This document shows positions 44,479 through 54,200 of a stretch of 64,000 bases of DNA, one piece after another. The notes below the pieces were generated by a model, which was not told where the DNA came from, searched no databases, and saw only the letters and a program-made list of their open reading frames with translations. The position numbers were made by a program, and so were the translations under genes. This stretch comes from Verrucomicrobiaceae bacterium (GTDB taxonomy: Bacteria > Verrucomicrobiota > Verrucomicrobiia > Verrucomicrobiales > Verrucomicrobiaceae), in NCBI GenBank assembly GCA_016795485.1, contig JAEUHM010000034.1:33933-97932 (forward strand). The letters are read 5' to 3'. Within the stretch, counting starts at the first letter, position 1. Each line of letters starts with the position of its first letter.

Positions 44479-45825
44479 ATGAACATGAAGCTTCAATACT
44501 TGGCTCCGATCATCCTGATTGCTAGCTTATTGCATTCGGCGGAGAAACCCAACTTCGTTATCATTCTCGCTGATGATCACGGGTATGGAGATGTCTCTGC
44601 CTACCAAGCAACCGATGTGCAGACGCCCAACATCGACAGTATTGGCAGGGACGGAATACTTTTCACTGCGATGAGGGCCAACTGCACCGTTTGCTCTCCG
44701 TCCAGAGCTGCTTTGCTGACAGGACGGTATGCGGACCGTGTAGGAGTTCCTGGGGTCATACGAACCAACGCAGAGGATTCATGGGGTTACTTCAAGCCAG
44801 GCATTCCCACTTTGGCAGACGAGTTGAAGAAGGCTGGCTACCACTGTGGTATCGTTGGAAAATGGCATCTGGGGCTTGAATCACCCAATCGACCGAATGA
44901 TCGCGGTTTCGATCACTTCCATGGCTTCCTTGGCGACATGATGGACAGCTACACGACTCACCTTCGCCATGACCGCAATTACATGCGGCACAACGACAAG
45001 GAAGTGACTCCCGTTGGACATGCCACAGAGATTTTCACTGATTGGGCTGTCGATTACATCAGAGAGCGAACCAAAACAAAACAGCCCTTCTTTCTCTACC
45101 TAGCCTACAACGCTCCACATTTTCCCATTGAACCCCCTCCAGATTGGCTCGCTAAGGTAAGGGTCAGAAATCCTCAATTGAATGAAAAGAGGGCGATGAA
45201 TGTAGCCTTCGTCGAGCATCTTGATCATTGCATCGGGCAGGTATTGAATGTGATCAACGATCTAGGTATCCTCAATGATACATTCGTTGCCTTTAGTGCC
45301 GACAACGGAGGTTCCCTGCCGCATGCACAAAGCAACAGTCCATGGCGGGGCGGAAAACAAGATCACTATGATGGCGGCTTGCGTGTTCCTTTTATGATTC
45401 GATGGCCAGATCAGATCAATGCCGGTGGTGTAAGCGACTACCAAGGTCTGAACTTTGATCTTTTTGCGACCTGTTTGGACCTAGCTGGGTTGACGCCTTC
45501 AACTGAGATTGATGCGGTGAGCTTAGCCCCCCTGCTGAAGGGAAAGACGATGCCGTCGGGACGCGATTTGTATTTCGTAAGAAGAGAAGGCGGCCCTGGT
45601 TACTGCGGCAAAAGCTATGAGGCGCTCATTCGCGACAATTGGAAACTCATGCAAAATGATCCGTGGTCTCCTTTGGAGCTGTATGATCTCAAGAGTGATC
45701 CTGAAGAGAAGATTAACCTAGCCAAAAAGGCACCCAAGGTTTTCAGAGAACTATCTGCCCGTCTCCGTGGCCACGTCCAAAGAGGCGGTGCCACTCCTTG
45801 GCAATCTCAAAATGCAGTGCGCTAA
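44479..45825 (+). CDS. sulfatase
   Basis: 448 residues with signal peptide 1-20. Metal site VIILADDHGYGDV (Asp32-Asp33) and formylglycine motif CSPSRAALLTGRY (Cys72). Conserved GKWHLGLESPN and FSADNGG are present. The RADRVGVPG-like loop after the motif (RYADRVGVPG) is common in S1 sulfatases acting on galactose or N-acetylhexosamine sulfates, but the subfamily cannot be fixed. It closes the operon begun at 39813, 13 bp after the beta-helix gene. Confidence 0.93.
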   Translation: MNMKLQYLAPIILIASLLHSAEKPNFVIILADDHGYGDVSAYQATDVQTPNIDSIGRDGILFTAMRANCTVCSPSRAALLTGRYADRVGVPGVIRTNAEDSWGYFKPGIPTLADELKKAGYHCGIVGKWHLGLESPNRPNDRGFDHFHGFLGDMMDSYTTHLRHDRNYMRHNDKEVTPVGHATEIFTDWAVDYIRERTKTKQPFFLYLAYNAPHFPIEPPPDWLAKVRVRNPQLNEKRAMNVAFVEHLDHCIGQVLNVINDLGILNDTFVAFSADNGGSLPHAQSNSPWRGGKQDHYDGGLRVPFMIRWPDQINAGGVSDYQGLNFDLFATCLDLAGLTPSTEIDAVSLAPLLKGKTMPSGRDLYFVRREGGPGYCGKSYEALIRDNWKLMQNDPWSPLELYDLKSDPEEKINLAKKAPKVFRELSARLRGHVQRGGATPWQSQNAVR

Positions 45826-46068
45826 TGCTGCAAGGGTCGACAAACAAACCGCCTTCTGGAGAGGGTAACGATGTCAGTCACGCGATTCGATTTACCAATC
45901 AACTTGGATCAATTTTTCGGTCTGGCGGCCAACAAACATACCGCAGTCAGAAATCGTGATTCCGAATCAGAGATCATTGTGCAAGAAATGTCGCGCTCAA
46001 TGTCATCACAGCACTCCCGAAGCGCACTTGATCTCCTCTGCGTAACCGCCTTATGGGGTGGCATTAAC
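45826..46068. other. intergenic region
   Basis: About 240 bp between convergent genes. No convincing hairpin terminator or gene is seen. Confidence 0.3.
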
Positions 46069-46533
46069 TTATTTCGCCACCGCCGCCTTAAGTTTCTCCA
46101 CATACTCCCGATCAGCGGCACTGAGTCGATCCAGGGGCACTTCGAAGGGTTGCTTTTCTTTGAGCAGTCGGACTTTGCCATCTTTGACGACGGTGGGCTT
46201 GCCTGGGAGCTTGGGCATTTGGGGCCGTTCATTTGCTGCGGCAGCTTTGGTGGTCTCCACTACCATGTCTTCAAATGCGATGAGTTTTGCGATGATGGGC
46301 TTACCGTCATTACTGGTCCACTGCCTGGGCTGACTGAGCGAAATGTAGCTGACCATGCGCACGACTGGCTCGGGTTTGGGAGGAGTCACGAGCCCAACTG
46401 CGGCCCCACCATTGCCACCAATGGCCCGATTGCCAAACTTTGTGGGAGTTGTGGGAACGACTTGTGCGATGGCTCCGGCCCAGCCCAATAGACTCACGCC
46501 AAGGACGACTCTGATCCCATGGATTTCGTTCAT
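46069..46533 (-). CDS. small secreted protein with SHD1-like domain
   Basis: 154 residues. Signal peptide about 1-23 (VVLGVSLLGWAGAIAQ). The C-terminal 90 residues carry RQWTSNDGKPIIAKLIAFED, KDGKVRLLKEKQPFEVPLDRL and SAADREYVEKLK, the W-x-x-x-DGK-x-I-x-A-x-L ... V-x-L plus D/E-x-x-Y-x-E pattern of the SHD1-type domain widespread in secreted PVC proteins. It probably binds a partner or peptide rather than catalysing. It is divergent from the sulfatase at 46595 with 61 bp between start codons. Confidence 0.7.
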   Translation of the reverse strand: MNEIHGIRVVLGVSLLGWAGAIAQVVPTTPTKFGNRAIGGNGGAAVGLVTPPKPEPVVRMVSYISLSQPRQWTSNDGKPIIAKLIAFEDMVVETTKAAAANERPQMPKLPGKPTVVKDGKVRLLKEKQPFEVPLDRLSAADREYVEKLKAAVAK

Positions 46534-46594
46534 AAGGGCAGTTTAGCAGACTTTTGCGCATTGCAGCAAGCGTCCTGTCGTGCTCCCCTGAAGG

Positions 46595-48577
46595 ATGATG
46601 CGATCCTTCGCTCTGTTTCTCGTCCTGCTGCTTGCATTTGGAGCTGAAGCCATGCTTTCGGCTGCCACAAAGAAACGTGCGCCCAAAAGTAAGCCCAACT
46701 TTTTGTTTATACTGGTGGATGACTTGAATGATTGGGTGGGTTGGTTGGGCGGTCACCCACAGGCACGCACTCCAAATATGGATAGGCTAGCGGCCATGGG
46801 CATACGTTTCTCGAATGCTCACACAGCGTTTGCGTTGTGCAATCCGTCCCGCACTGCTCTGCTCACCGGCATGGCACCATGGAAAAGTGGTGTGCACGGA
46901 AATGAACAGGATTGGCGCAGGAGTGTGCAGTTGAAGGGTAAACTAACCATGCCTGAGTTTTTCAAGGCTGGCGGATTCACAACAGCAGCGGCAGGCAAGG
47001 TATTCCATGCGAACCACGGTGGCCCCGAAGGTCGACTAACTGGCTGGCACGGGGGAAGGCGCGGGTTTGAGCTCGAATCTGCTTGGGATGTGCGCTTCCC
47101 TCAGAAAGGCGTGCAGATAGCGGATTTGCCTGTGCATACGGGGCAAAACTTCAATGGCCTAAACATCTGGCACTGGGACTGGGGCGGGATTGATGTCAAT
47201 GAGGAGGTGACCGATGATGCACAGACAGTGGGATGGGCTGGACGGTTCCTGGCGGAGAAGCACAAGAAGCCATTTTTTCTCACGGTAGGCCTCTACCGTC
47301 CACATTCACCTTGGTATGTGCCGAAGGAATACCTGGAGCTCTTCCCAGAAGAGCAGATGCTGTTGCCGCGTGTGAAAGATGATGATCTGGCTGATGTGCC
47401 AGAAATTGCACGGGGACATGTACGACCTGGCAGTTACCACGAGCAGATCACCAGCAAGGGTCTGTGGAAATCAGCGGTGCGGAACTATCTGGCATGCATC
47501 GCGTTTGCGGATGCCCAGGTGGGAAAACTGCTAGAGGCACTCATGAAAGGACCCCATGCCGACAACACCGTGGTGTGCCTGACCTCGGACCACGGATGGT
47601 ATCTGGGTGAGAAGCAAATGTGGCACAAGGGCAGGCTCTGGGAAGATGCCACTCACGTCCCGCTAACGCTGGTGGTTCCCGGCTTTACAGAGCCACAGTC
47701 AGGATGCACCCAGGCGGTAAGTCTGTTGGATCTATATCCCACTTTTGCGGACTTGGCAGGGCTAAAGCATCCTTCACATCTCGACGGCGAATCCTTAGTG
47801 CCTCTGATTGAGGACCCTACTGCGGTGCGAGCGAAACCAGCGGTCACAACTTCTGATGGGGGCGAGAAGGCATCCTATTCGGCGCGAACGGACCGTTGGC
47901 GTTACATCCGCTACTCGGATGGCAGCGAAGAGCTATACGACCATCAAGCAGATCCTGAGGAATGGAACAATCTCGCATCTCTTCCCGAGCATACCTCCGT
48001 CAAATCCGATCTAGCGGCCGCATTTCCTCAGGTTTGGGCAAGTGCATCTCGCCCAGCAAGTGAGTGCAAAATGCCCGCATCCCCAGACGGGAGTATGAAC
48101 TTTACTTTGCAGGCTGGAGATGTGCTTGAAGGTGCAGATGCTCCGCAAATTGAAGGTTGCGGCTTCGATCTTGAAGCGCGGCTAGACTACCGTGCTGAGG
48201 TGGATAGGGACAGCACCATAGCGCATCAAGGGGATAGCAGCGATGGCTGGGTCCTGCACTTTTATGCAGGCACGCCGACCTTTACGCTGATCGTCAATAA
48301 GCAGCGCAAAAGCTTGTCCCTGGGAGAGCTCAAGGATGGCTCGGTAACCTTGCGTGCTCAGGTCAGCGGGGGTGGCGTTGTATCGCTTGCTGTCATTGGC
48401 CATGGAGAAGCTATTGATCAATGCCCCTTCCCTGCGGGCTTTCCGACACAGCCCAAGGGAGAACTGCGAGTGGCACAAAGCTTTGGACCACTAACAGTCA
48501 AAGACTTCCCGAACAGCACGCCATACGACGGAGTTATTCATCATATCTGGATGACCGTGCTTCCTCGCTCGAAGTAA
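46595..48577 (+). CDS. iduronate-2-sulfatase-like sulfatase with C-terminal beta-sandwich extension
   Basis: 660 residues. Signal peptide about 1-19. Metal site FILVDDLNDW (Asp42-Asp43) and formylglycine motif CNPSRTALLTG (Cys82), as in iduronate-2-sulfatase types with GLYRPHSPWYVPKEYLELFP and LTSDHGWYLGEKQMWHK. The catalytic part ends near residue 500. About 150 additional residues with alternating strands (EGCGFDLEARLDYRAE, WVLHFYAGTPTFTL, GELRVAQSFG and GVIHHIWMTV) look like a concanavalin-like or heparan-lyase-accessory sandwich, absent in the other four sulfatases of the window. It may target the enzyme to a polysaccharide. ATG at 46598 is an alternative start. Confidence 0.9.
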   Translation: MMRSFALFLVLLLAFGAEAMLSAATKKRAPKSKPNFLFILVDDLNDWVGWLGGHPQARTPNMDRLAAMGIRFSNAHTAFALCNPSRTALLTGMAPWKSGVHGNEQDWRRSVQLKGKLTMPEFFKAGGFTTAAAGKVFHANHGGPEGRLTGWHGGRRGFELESAWDVRFPQKGVQIADLPVHTGQNFNGLNIWHWDWGGIDVNEEVTDDAQTVGWAGRFLAEKHKKPFFLTVGLYRPHSPWYVPKEYLELFPEEQMLLPRVKDDDLADVPEIARGHVRPGSYHEQITSKGLWKSAVRNYLACIAFADAQVGKLLEALMKGPHADNTVVCLTSDHGWYLGEKQMWHKGRLWEDATHVPLTLVVPGFTEPQSGCTQAVSLLDLYPTFADLAGLKHPSHLDGESLVPLIEDPTAVRAKPAVTTSDGGEKASYSARTDRWRYIRYSDGSEELYDHQADPEEWNNLASLPEHTSVKSDLAAAFPQVWASASRPASECKMPASPDGSMNFTLQAGDVLEGADAPQIEGCGFDLEARLDYRAEVDRDSTIAHQGDSSDGWVLHFYAGTPTFTLIVNKQRKSLSLGELKDGSVTLRAQVSGGGVVSLAVIGHGEAIDQCPFPAGFPTQPKGELRVAQSFGPLTVKDFPNSTPYDGVIHHIWMTVLPRSK

Positions 48578-48587
48578 CACACTGACG

Positions 48588-49463
48588 TTACTCGATGTTC
48601 TGAATCTGCTCACGTATCTTCTCAATCTCGGTCTTCCCTTCCACCACAAGGTGCGCAAGTCCGGCGTTGTTCGCCTTTGAGCCCATGGTATTCAACTCCC
48701 GAAAAAGCTCCTGAGTCAGGAAGTCCAATGGGCGCCCAACTGGCTCATCGCTCTTAAGGTAGTTCTGAAACTGCACCAAGTGACTATTCGCTCGGGTGAT
48801 CTCTTCAGAAATGTCGCAGCGATCAGAGTAGAGTACAAGCTCTTTCACAAGTCGCTCGTCTGCAAGATCCACAGCCAAACCTGCCTCAACTAATCTCTGA
48901 TGAAGTGCTTTCCGATGATATTCAAGCACTGAACCCGCTGCTGCTTGGATGCGCTTAATGATGCCACCAAGAGAACTCAATCGACCATCGATATCTGTAG
49001 CAAGTGCAAAACCTTCCGCCTCTCGCATCTTCAGGAACTCGGCAAGGGCTGCGTTAAGCGCCGCCTTGACCAGAGGCACGGCAGATTGAGCATCCGCCTC
49101 CGTTCGCTGAAGTTCAGCTACCCCGGGCCACCGCAACGCAGTGCTAAGTGTCAGGTCATTTAACAGTCCTGTGCGGGCCTCAAGCTCTCGCGCTGCCTTC
49201 AGGTATTCATCAGCCAAGGCTAGATCCAACCGAAGTGAACTAGAAACCGTGGTGCCACCATCCAACTTAATGGCGACAGTGACGCGTCCACGAGACACCA
49301 CCTTCATCACATCGGCACGCAGTTCATTCTCTACATCACTCAGTTCCCTCGGCAGATTGACCACTACTTCCAGTTGTTTACGATTCACCGATGAGACCTC
49401 AACGGTGCAGCCAAGGCCACCGCTCGTAGCCTCACCCCGACCAAATCCTGTCATGCTTCTCAT
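48588..49463 (-). CDS. yicC: YicC/YloC-family endoribonuclease
   Basis: 291 residues, the standard length. Opening RSMTGFGRGE and the internal VEVSSVNRKQLEVVVNLPRE are diagnostic. The C terminus ELFRELNTMGSKANNA and EKIREQIQNIE is the family's conserved end. Members act on RNA (an endoribonuclease fold) and are usually next to gmk; here the upstream neighbour is an acetyl-esterase-like gene, 9 bp away on the same strand. Convergent with the sulfatase gene (10 bp between stops). Confidence 0.93.
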   Translation of the reverse strand: MRSMTGFGRGEATSGGLGCTVEVSSVNRKQLEVVVNLPRELSDVENELRADVMKVVSRGRVTVAIKLDGGTTVSSSLRLDLALADEYLKAARELEARTGLLNDLTLSTALRWPGVAELQRTEADAQSAVPLVKAALNAALAEFLKMREAEGFALATDIDGRLSSLGGIIKRIQAAAGSVLEYHRKALHQRLVEAGLAVDLADERLVKELVLYSDRCDISEEITRANSHLVQFQNYLKSDEPVGRPLDFLTQELFRELNTMGSKANNAGLAHLVVEGKTEIEKIREQIQNIE

Positions 49464-49472
49464 AGGCTTATC

Positions 49473-50348
49473 TTATTTTGTATTCAGAAAGCCATTTGTC
49501 CTCAGCCACTCCCTCAAAAGGTTGGGCCACACCGCAAGAACCGCATCACTTTGCGCCAAACCAACACCGTGCCTACCCGGCTTAAAGATGTGCATCTCCG
49601 CAGGCACCTTGTTTCGCCTCAGAGCAAGATAGAACTGCACCGCATTCTCCGCGGGCACGACGGTGTCGTCGTCTGTCTGGAAAATGAAGCATGGCGGTGT
49701 TTGTGGCGTCACACGTGCATAAGTGCTGAGGCTTTTAGCGAGTTCATCATCAGCATCACGGGGTCCAAGGAGGTTCTTGCGGGAGCCTTTATGTGCAAAC
49801 TCATCGCTCATTGAGATGACTGGGTAGCACGGCACTGCCAAGTCAGGTCGGGCGCTCAACTTGTCGACTTCATCAGCGGTAGCGCCCTCGATCTTCTCGT
49901 CAAACAGGGTTGCCGCCATTGAGGTCAGATGACCACCAGCGGAGAAGCCAATGATGCCAATGCGCGTGGCATCCAGTTTCATATCGGCAGCCTTAGAGCG
50001 TACTAACCGCACCGCTCGCTGCACATCCATTAACTGGACAGGATAGTGGTAGCCCTTTGAACCAAGGCGATAGTGCAGCACGAAAGCATGAACGCCCAGT
50101 CCATGAAAATACCGTGCAATCTGTTCGCCTTCATGGTCCACCGCGTGCCCTCCGTAGCCTCCACCTGGGCAAATCACGAACGCGGCCCCTGATGCTTGGT
50201 GTTTGTCGGCTGGATAAACGTCCAACCAAGGCTGATCGATATCTGCCTGACCTTTTGCCAAAGGAGCGCCCTGTGGCCAAAGGAGAAGTTTGGTGGGTTC
50301 CGCAGCAAACGAGGTAAGCGCGACAAGTGACAGTAGGATTCGGACCAT
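49473..50348 (-). CDS. secreted alpha/beta hydrolase (acetyl-esterase/BD-FAE-like)
   Basis: 291 residues. Signal peptide at residues 1-16 (ILLSLVALTSFAA). Esterase motifs: VICPGGGYGGHAVDHEGEQI oxyanion site, GIIGFSAGGHLTS with nucleophile Ser, FQTDDDTVVP (Asp) and FKPGRHGVGL (His). Family members deacetylate xylan and related glycans. ATG at 50348 is the start that opens the signal peptide; one upstream at 50384 would add hydrophobic but odd residues. Its context (glycan genes and secretion) supports an extracytoplasmic sugar esterase. Confidence 0.86.
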   Translation of the reverse strand: MVRILLSLVALTSFAAEPTKLLLWPQGAPLAKGQADIDQPWLDVYPADKHQASGAAFVICPGGGYGGHAVDHEGEQIARYFHGLGVHAFVLHYRLGSKGYHYPVQLMDVQRAVRLVRSKAADMKLDATRIGIIGFSAGGHLTSMAATLFDEKIEGATADEVDKLSARPDLAVPCYPVISMSDEFAHKGSRKNLLGPRDADDELAKSLSTYARVTPQTPPCFIFQTDDDTVVPAENAVQFYLALRRNKVPAEMHIFKPGRHGVGLAQSDAVLAVWPNLLREWLRTNGFLNTK

Positions 50349-50472
50349 CTGCCATACTAGGCCAACGACGCCTTTCTCGTCCACTAGGAGTTTGGGCGCA
50401 TCTCCGCCCGAGATAGTCCGTTTGCGCGGTCGTAACTCTTTCCAAGAAGCCTAACGCCGGTTACTCCCGAAA

Positions 50473-50510
50473 ATAAAACAGGGTCTGGGGATACCCAGGC
50501 CCTGTCGCCA
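50473..50510 (-). terminator. rho-independent terminator
   Basis: On the minus strand a GC-rich stem CAGGGCCTGGG...CCCAGACCCTG (about 11 bp with one mismatch) closes a 4-base loop and is followed directly by TTTTATTTT. It is placed right after the PEP-CTERM gene stop (50531), ending that transcript. Confidence 0.75.
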
Positions 50511-50530
50511 AATGATTGATCAACTTACTG

Positions 50531-51127
50531 CTATGCTCTCCGACGGCGCATGACGAGAACTCCAAGACCACCGAGCAAAAGAACTGCGCGTGATGGTTCA
50601 GGCACTACGGTAAAGCTAGCTTTGAAGTTGTTGCTGCCGTTGCTGTTGTAAACCGTGAATGCCTCATTCACGCCATTGGTATTAATGGTGGAATACACTT
50701 CGACCGTGTAGGTGCCGTTGAGCAAACCAGTGAGGAAATTGGATGTGTAACTTGGTGAACCAGTGTCTGTTCCCCACTCCTGGTCGCCACCGCCACCGAT
50801 GTTGCTCTTGAAGAAGTAATCAAGGTTAGTGAATCCCCCAACCGGTGTCACGCCTTCATACACGCGATACCACAATTGCATTCCGGTAACGTCGGTGCCG
50901 TTGTTCTTGTAACTCTTGCCTTGGCCACCGAGACGCAGCGTGTCGGCATTCGTGAACGTGCCTAAACTTGAACTCTGGAAGTCTGGATTGCCTGTCGTAG
51001 CACCAATGTCGTAGTACGTGTTGCCTGTGGTGTTCACGATCACAAACTGATCAAACATCCCAGCCGCACCAAAGCTGGTGAGTGGTGCGAGCAAGATGGC
51101 GGCGAATGCGCTGTATACGAGTTTCAT
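50531..51127 (-). CDS. PEP-CTERM anchored secreted protein
   Basis: 198 residues. Signal peptide 1-21 (YSAFAAILLAPLTSFGAA). The mature part is Asn/Thr/Gly-rich with many predicted strands (YYDIGATTGNPDFQ, GTYTVEVYST). The C terminus VVPEPSRAVLLLGGLGVLVM ends in RRRRA: the PEP-CTERM sorting signal (PEP motif, one hydrophobic helix, basic end), which is cleaved by exosortase. No exosortase is in the window. Function beyond surface/exopolysaccharide association is unknown. It precedes a strong terminator. Confidence 0.86.
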   Translation of the reverse strand: MKLVYSAFAAILLAPLTSFGAAGMFDQFVIVNTTGNTYYDIGATTGNPDFQSSSLGTFTNADTLRLGGQGKSYKNNGTDVTGMQLWYRVYEGVTPVGGFTNLDYFFKSNIGGGGDQEWGTDTGSPSYTSNFLTGLLNGTYTVEVYSTINTNGVNEAFTVYNSNGSNNFKASFTVVPEPSRAVLLLGGLGVLVMRRRRA

Positions 51128-51208
51128 GTGGTTGGAGTGGCAGAGAGTAGAGAGAAGTGCCGATTGTGTTGGATCGGGCATTTTCGGTCAATTGTTCATT
51201 TGGCTAAA

Positions 51209-54200
51209 TCACGGCTGTGGAGACACAGTTACTTTGGCTTGGTAAAACTTTTGGCTTCCCGATGCATTCAGGTCGGTAAAACTCACCACCGCGCCTGTTC
51301 CGGGGATATTCTTTGCCCCTGGCTCGTCCTCGATCATCCAACCACCGAGGTTAGTGCTGGACTCAACGTGGTAATATCGGCCCAATACCGTGGGGAATGC
51401 CACCGTGACCTGAGAACCGTTCATGGATGCACTTGCTATCGTAAAGCGGCTTGCGGGATCTAGGGGATTCGTTCCTGCCACATCCTCCTGCTCGTTGTTT
51501 GTGCCATCTCCGTCTTGGTCACCGGATCCCGCCAGTAGCGCCGATCCCGCTGACGTAGAAGGCACCGAGGACATAACCCCAGCAGTGCTCACGCTCATGA
51601 GCGTGGCGTAATAGGTCACCCCATTGGTTCCGGTGAACGAGTAACTGGTCGTTCCAACGGGCAACGATATCCCAGATGCCACCTCACTGCCGCCCGGAGT
51701 CGTGCCGATACTAATCAACCAGTTCGCAATGTTGTCGTGAGGGCCCGCATTGCTTGTCCAGGTGAAGATGCCAGCGCTGCCGATTTGGTAGTAGTTCGCC
51801 ATCGGTGTGCTGGTCGGCGGTGGAGTCACATCCACGATCTTCAGGAACTGCGCCAACTCGCCGTCTGCCGTGATGGGATTGCTGGTGCCACCGCCCAAAG
51901 CCACCGGGATTCCGTTGCTGTAAAGTTCAGCACCCGTTTTCGCCGTGGACCACACTAATGCTCCAGCATTGCTACTAGCTAGGTTGCGAATGTTGTAGGA
52001 GCGGCTTGGACTGTTCACCATGCCAAGCAGTGACCACAGCGGATCACCCGCCCCTCCCCGAAGGCTAAAATCACTGCTGGTAGCAAAGTGCGGAGCACTG
52101 TGCTCAAACAGGTTCGCAAAGCAGAGGACCACATCCTTGTATGCTGGCGAGCCACCTGCTTGCTCATACTTGGCGACCGCAAACAAGTTGTCCGCAGGTG
52201 CTCCACCAGCTGGAGTCTGATCTAGATAATACTGATTGAGACTCTTGATCGCCGGACTGTTCAGACGAGCCCAGTTAACCCTGCCATACCACTGGGCAAG
52301 CCCCGAGTTGTTGGGTGGTGGTTGCGCCCAGAACTGCGCTTTGTTCCACTTTTTGAAGTGTGGAATGTGTTTGCCGAAGTTGAGCTCATGATTCGTCAGG
52401 AAACCATCGTAGTGCTCGAAGCCAGCACTCGTATTGTAGTTCTGAATCCCCTGCTCCTGTCCATAAAACACCATCGGCAGCCCGGGCACCGCACACAGTG
52501 CGGCATAACGAGTCGCATTGAGCCAAGTGTCATTGTCTGGCAATATCTCATCGTGACCCGTGATATTTAGCAAAATGGCTCCTGTTCGATAGTTGCTGCG
52601 GCGGGTTTCTAATGCGCTCTGAATCTGATGCTCTTTGTTCACATGACTCGCAGTGAAGTTAAAGACCAGACTCTCATTCAAAATATCAAATACCCGATTG
52701 CTCCTGTAGCCGGGCTGCTCGCCATCGAGAGTCTCAGCCATGAAAACAAAGTTCCATTTGGCTGATCGAGTTCGATTAATCAGATACTCCCACAATGGAT
52801 TCGGTAGGCCTTGCCCAAAATCACAACGCAAGCAGTCAATCCCTTTGTTATCCGCGGCCAAACGTTCGGCATACGTGCCCGTCGTTAAGTTTGTCAGAGT
52901 GTGACCCGTCTGCTGTAACCAATAAATAGGATAATAGCCGAGATACCTCCAGAGCTTGATCACTTCAGGTCCCAAGCTGTTCACATCCATGAAATCATCT
53001 TCGTTCTTGTGAGGCTCTGAGCCCGGCGGATACGATGACGCCCTCCAATGTGCCGAGTAACGCCCATAGTAGAGCTCAGCTACGTCAGCCCACTTCCCAA
53101 AGTCGTTGCGATCTGGCGCTACAGCTTTGTCCTTGCTCGCCAAACTGTTGAAATAAGTCGCTGGGAGCCCGTAGTCGCCCGTCCGAGAATACCAATGAAC
53201 CGGCAATGCGGTAGACGGTGAGCCCGTCAGACTCAGGTCTACACCTCCTTGGCCATAAATGGCGTCCCATGAGCTGTGATTCGCGACAAAGTCGAGCATG
53301 ACGTTTATGGTGCCAACACTGCCAGCGTAATTGTCTGCCTTGGTCACAAATGATTGAAACTCGGCTAATGCAGAAGACTCTGTCTTGGCCGAACCAAGAA
53401 ATGGATTTACGGCAAAGAAGTTTTTGGTCGCATAAGGACTACCAGGCTCGTAAGGGCTCGACGTGTCCGGATCATTCTCTACCCCAAGACCACCCGTGGG
53501 ATGGATCGGCTGGAACCACAAGCAGTTGGTCTGAATGAAATTGAAGTAGTCAAGATTCAATGGGTCAGTTCCATCGTTATCCCCGTCTGCACTGCCCAGA
53601 AGATCAACAAACGTGCTACGTCCACTCTCGTCGTTGCCAGTCGCCTCAATCGTCAGTGGATTGACTTCATAGAGCGTCATTTCCAACGTTTTCTTCGGCG
53701 ATACAACAACAGCATGATCTCGATCCCCATAGTAGAACCACGGTTGCCCACTTCCAAAACGATACCTCACCGTAAGCCGATAAGCCCCCGTCTTCTCTAC
53801 CTGCAAACTTCGGCTCCAGTTACTGCCGTCTGCCGCCATTGAATAGGCTTTGTAGTAATGGGACTCATTCTGTCCCACCAGATCGCGGGAAGGCGGGACA
53901 ATCGCATCTGGAACTCCGTCGGCGTTTCCATCGGCTTCAGCTCTTTCCCTTCGATTGAGGTTGGTCACCACTTCCACTTCGGCAGGCGGTGTTCCCGCAT
54001 TGAATGTCACAGTCACATCTAGCGGAAACATTTCCCCTGCGATCTCATCGATAAAAAACTTTGTCGTCTTGTACGGCCCAGAAATGTCATTTACCACAAA
54101 GTTGGTAATGCGCTGAATGCCGCTGGTCGTGAAATTGGCAGCCCCATTTTTGAAATAACTAAGCGTCAGTGCATCGGCTGAGAAACCATTGTGAAACTTG

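Noticed and set aside
45871..46491. Plus-strand frame of 206 codons
   Set aside because: It lies opposite the SHD1-like secreted protein gene (46069-46533, minus), which has a signal peptide and recognisable domain; the sense frame has none.
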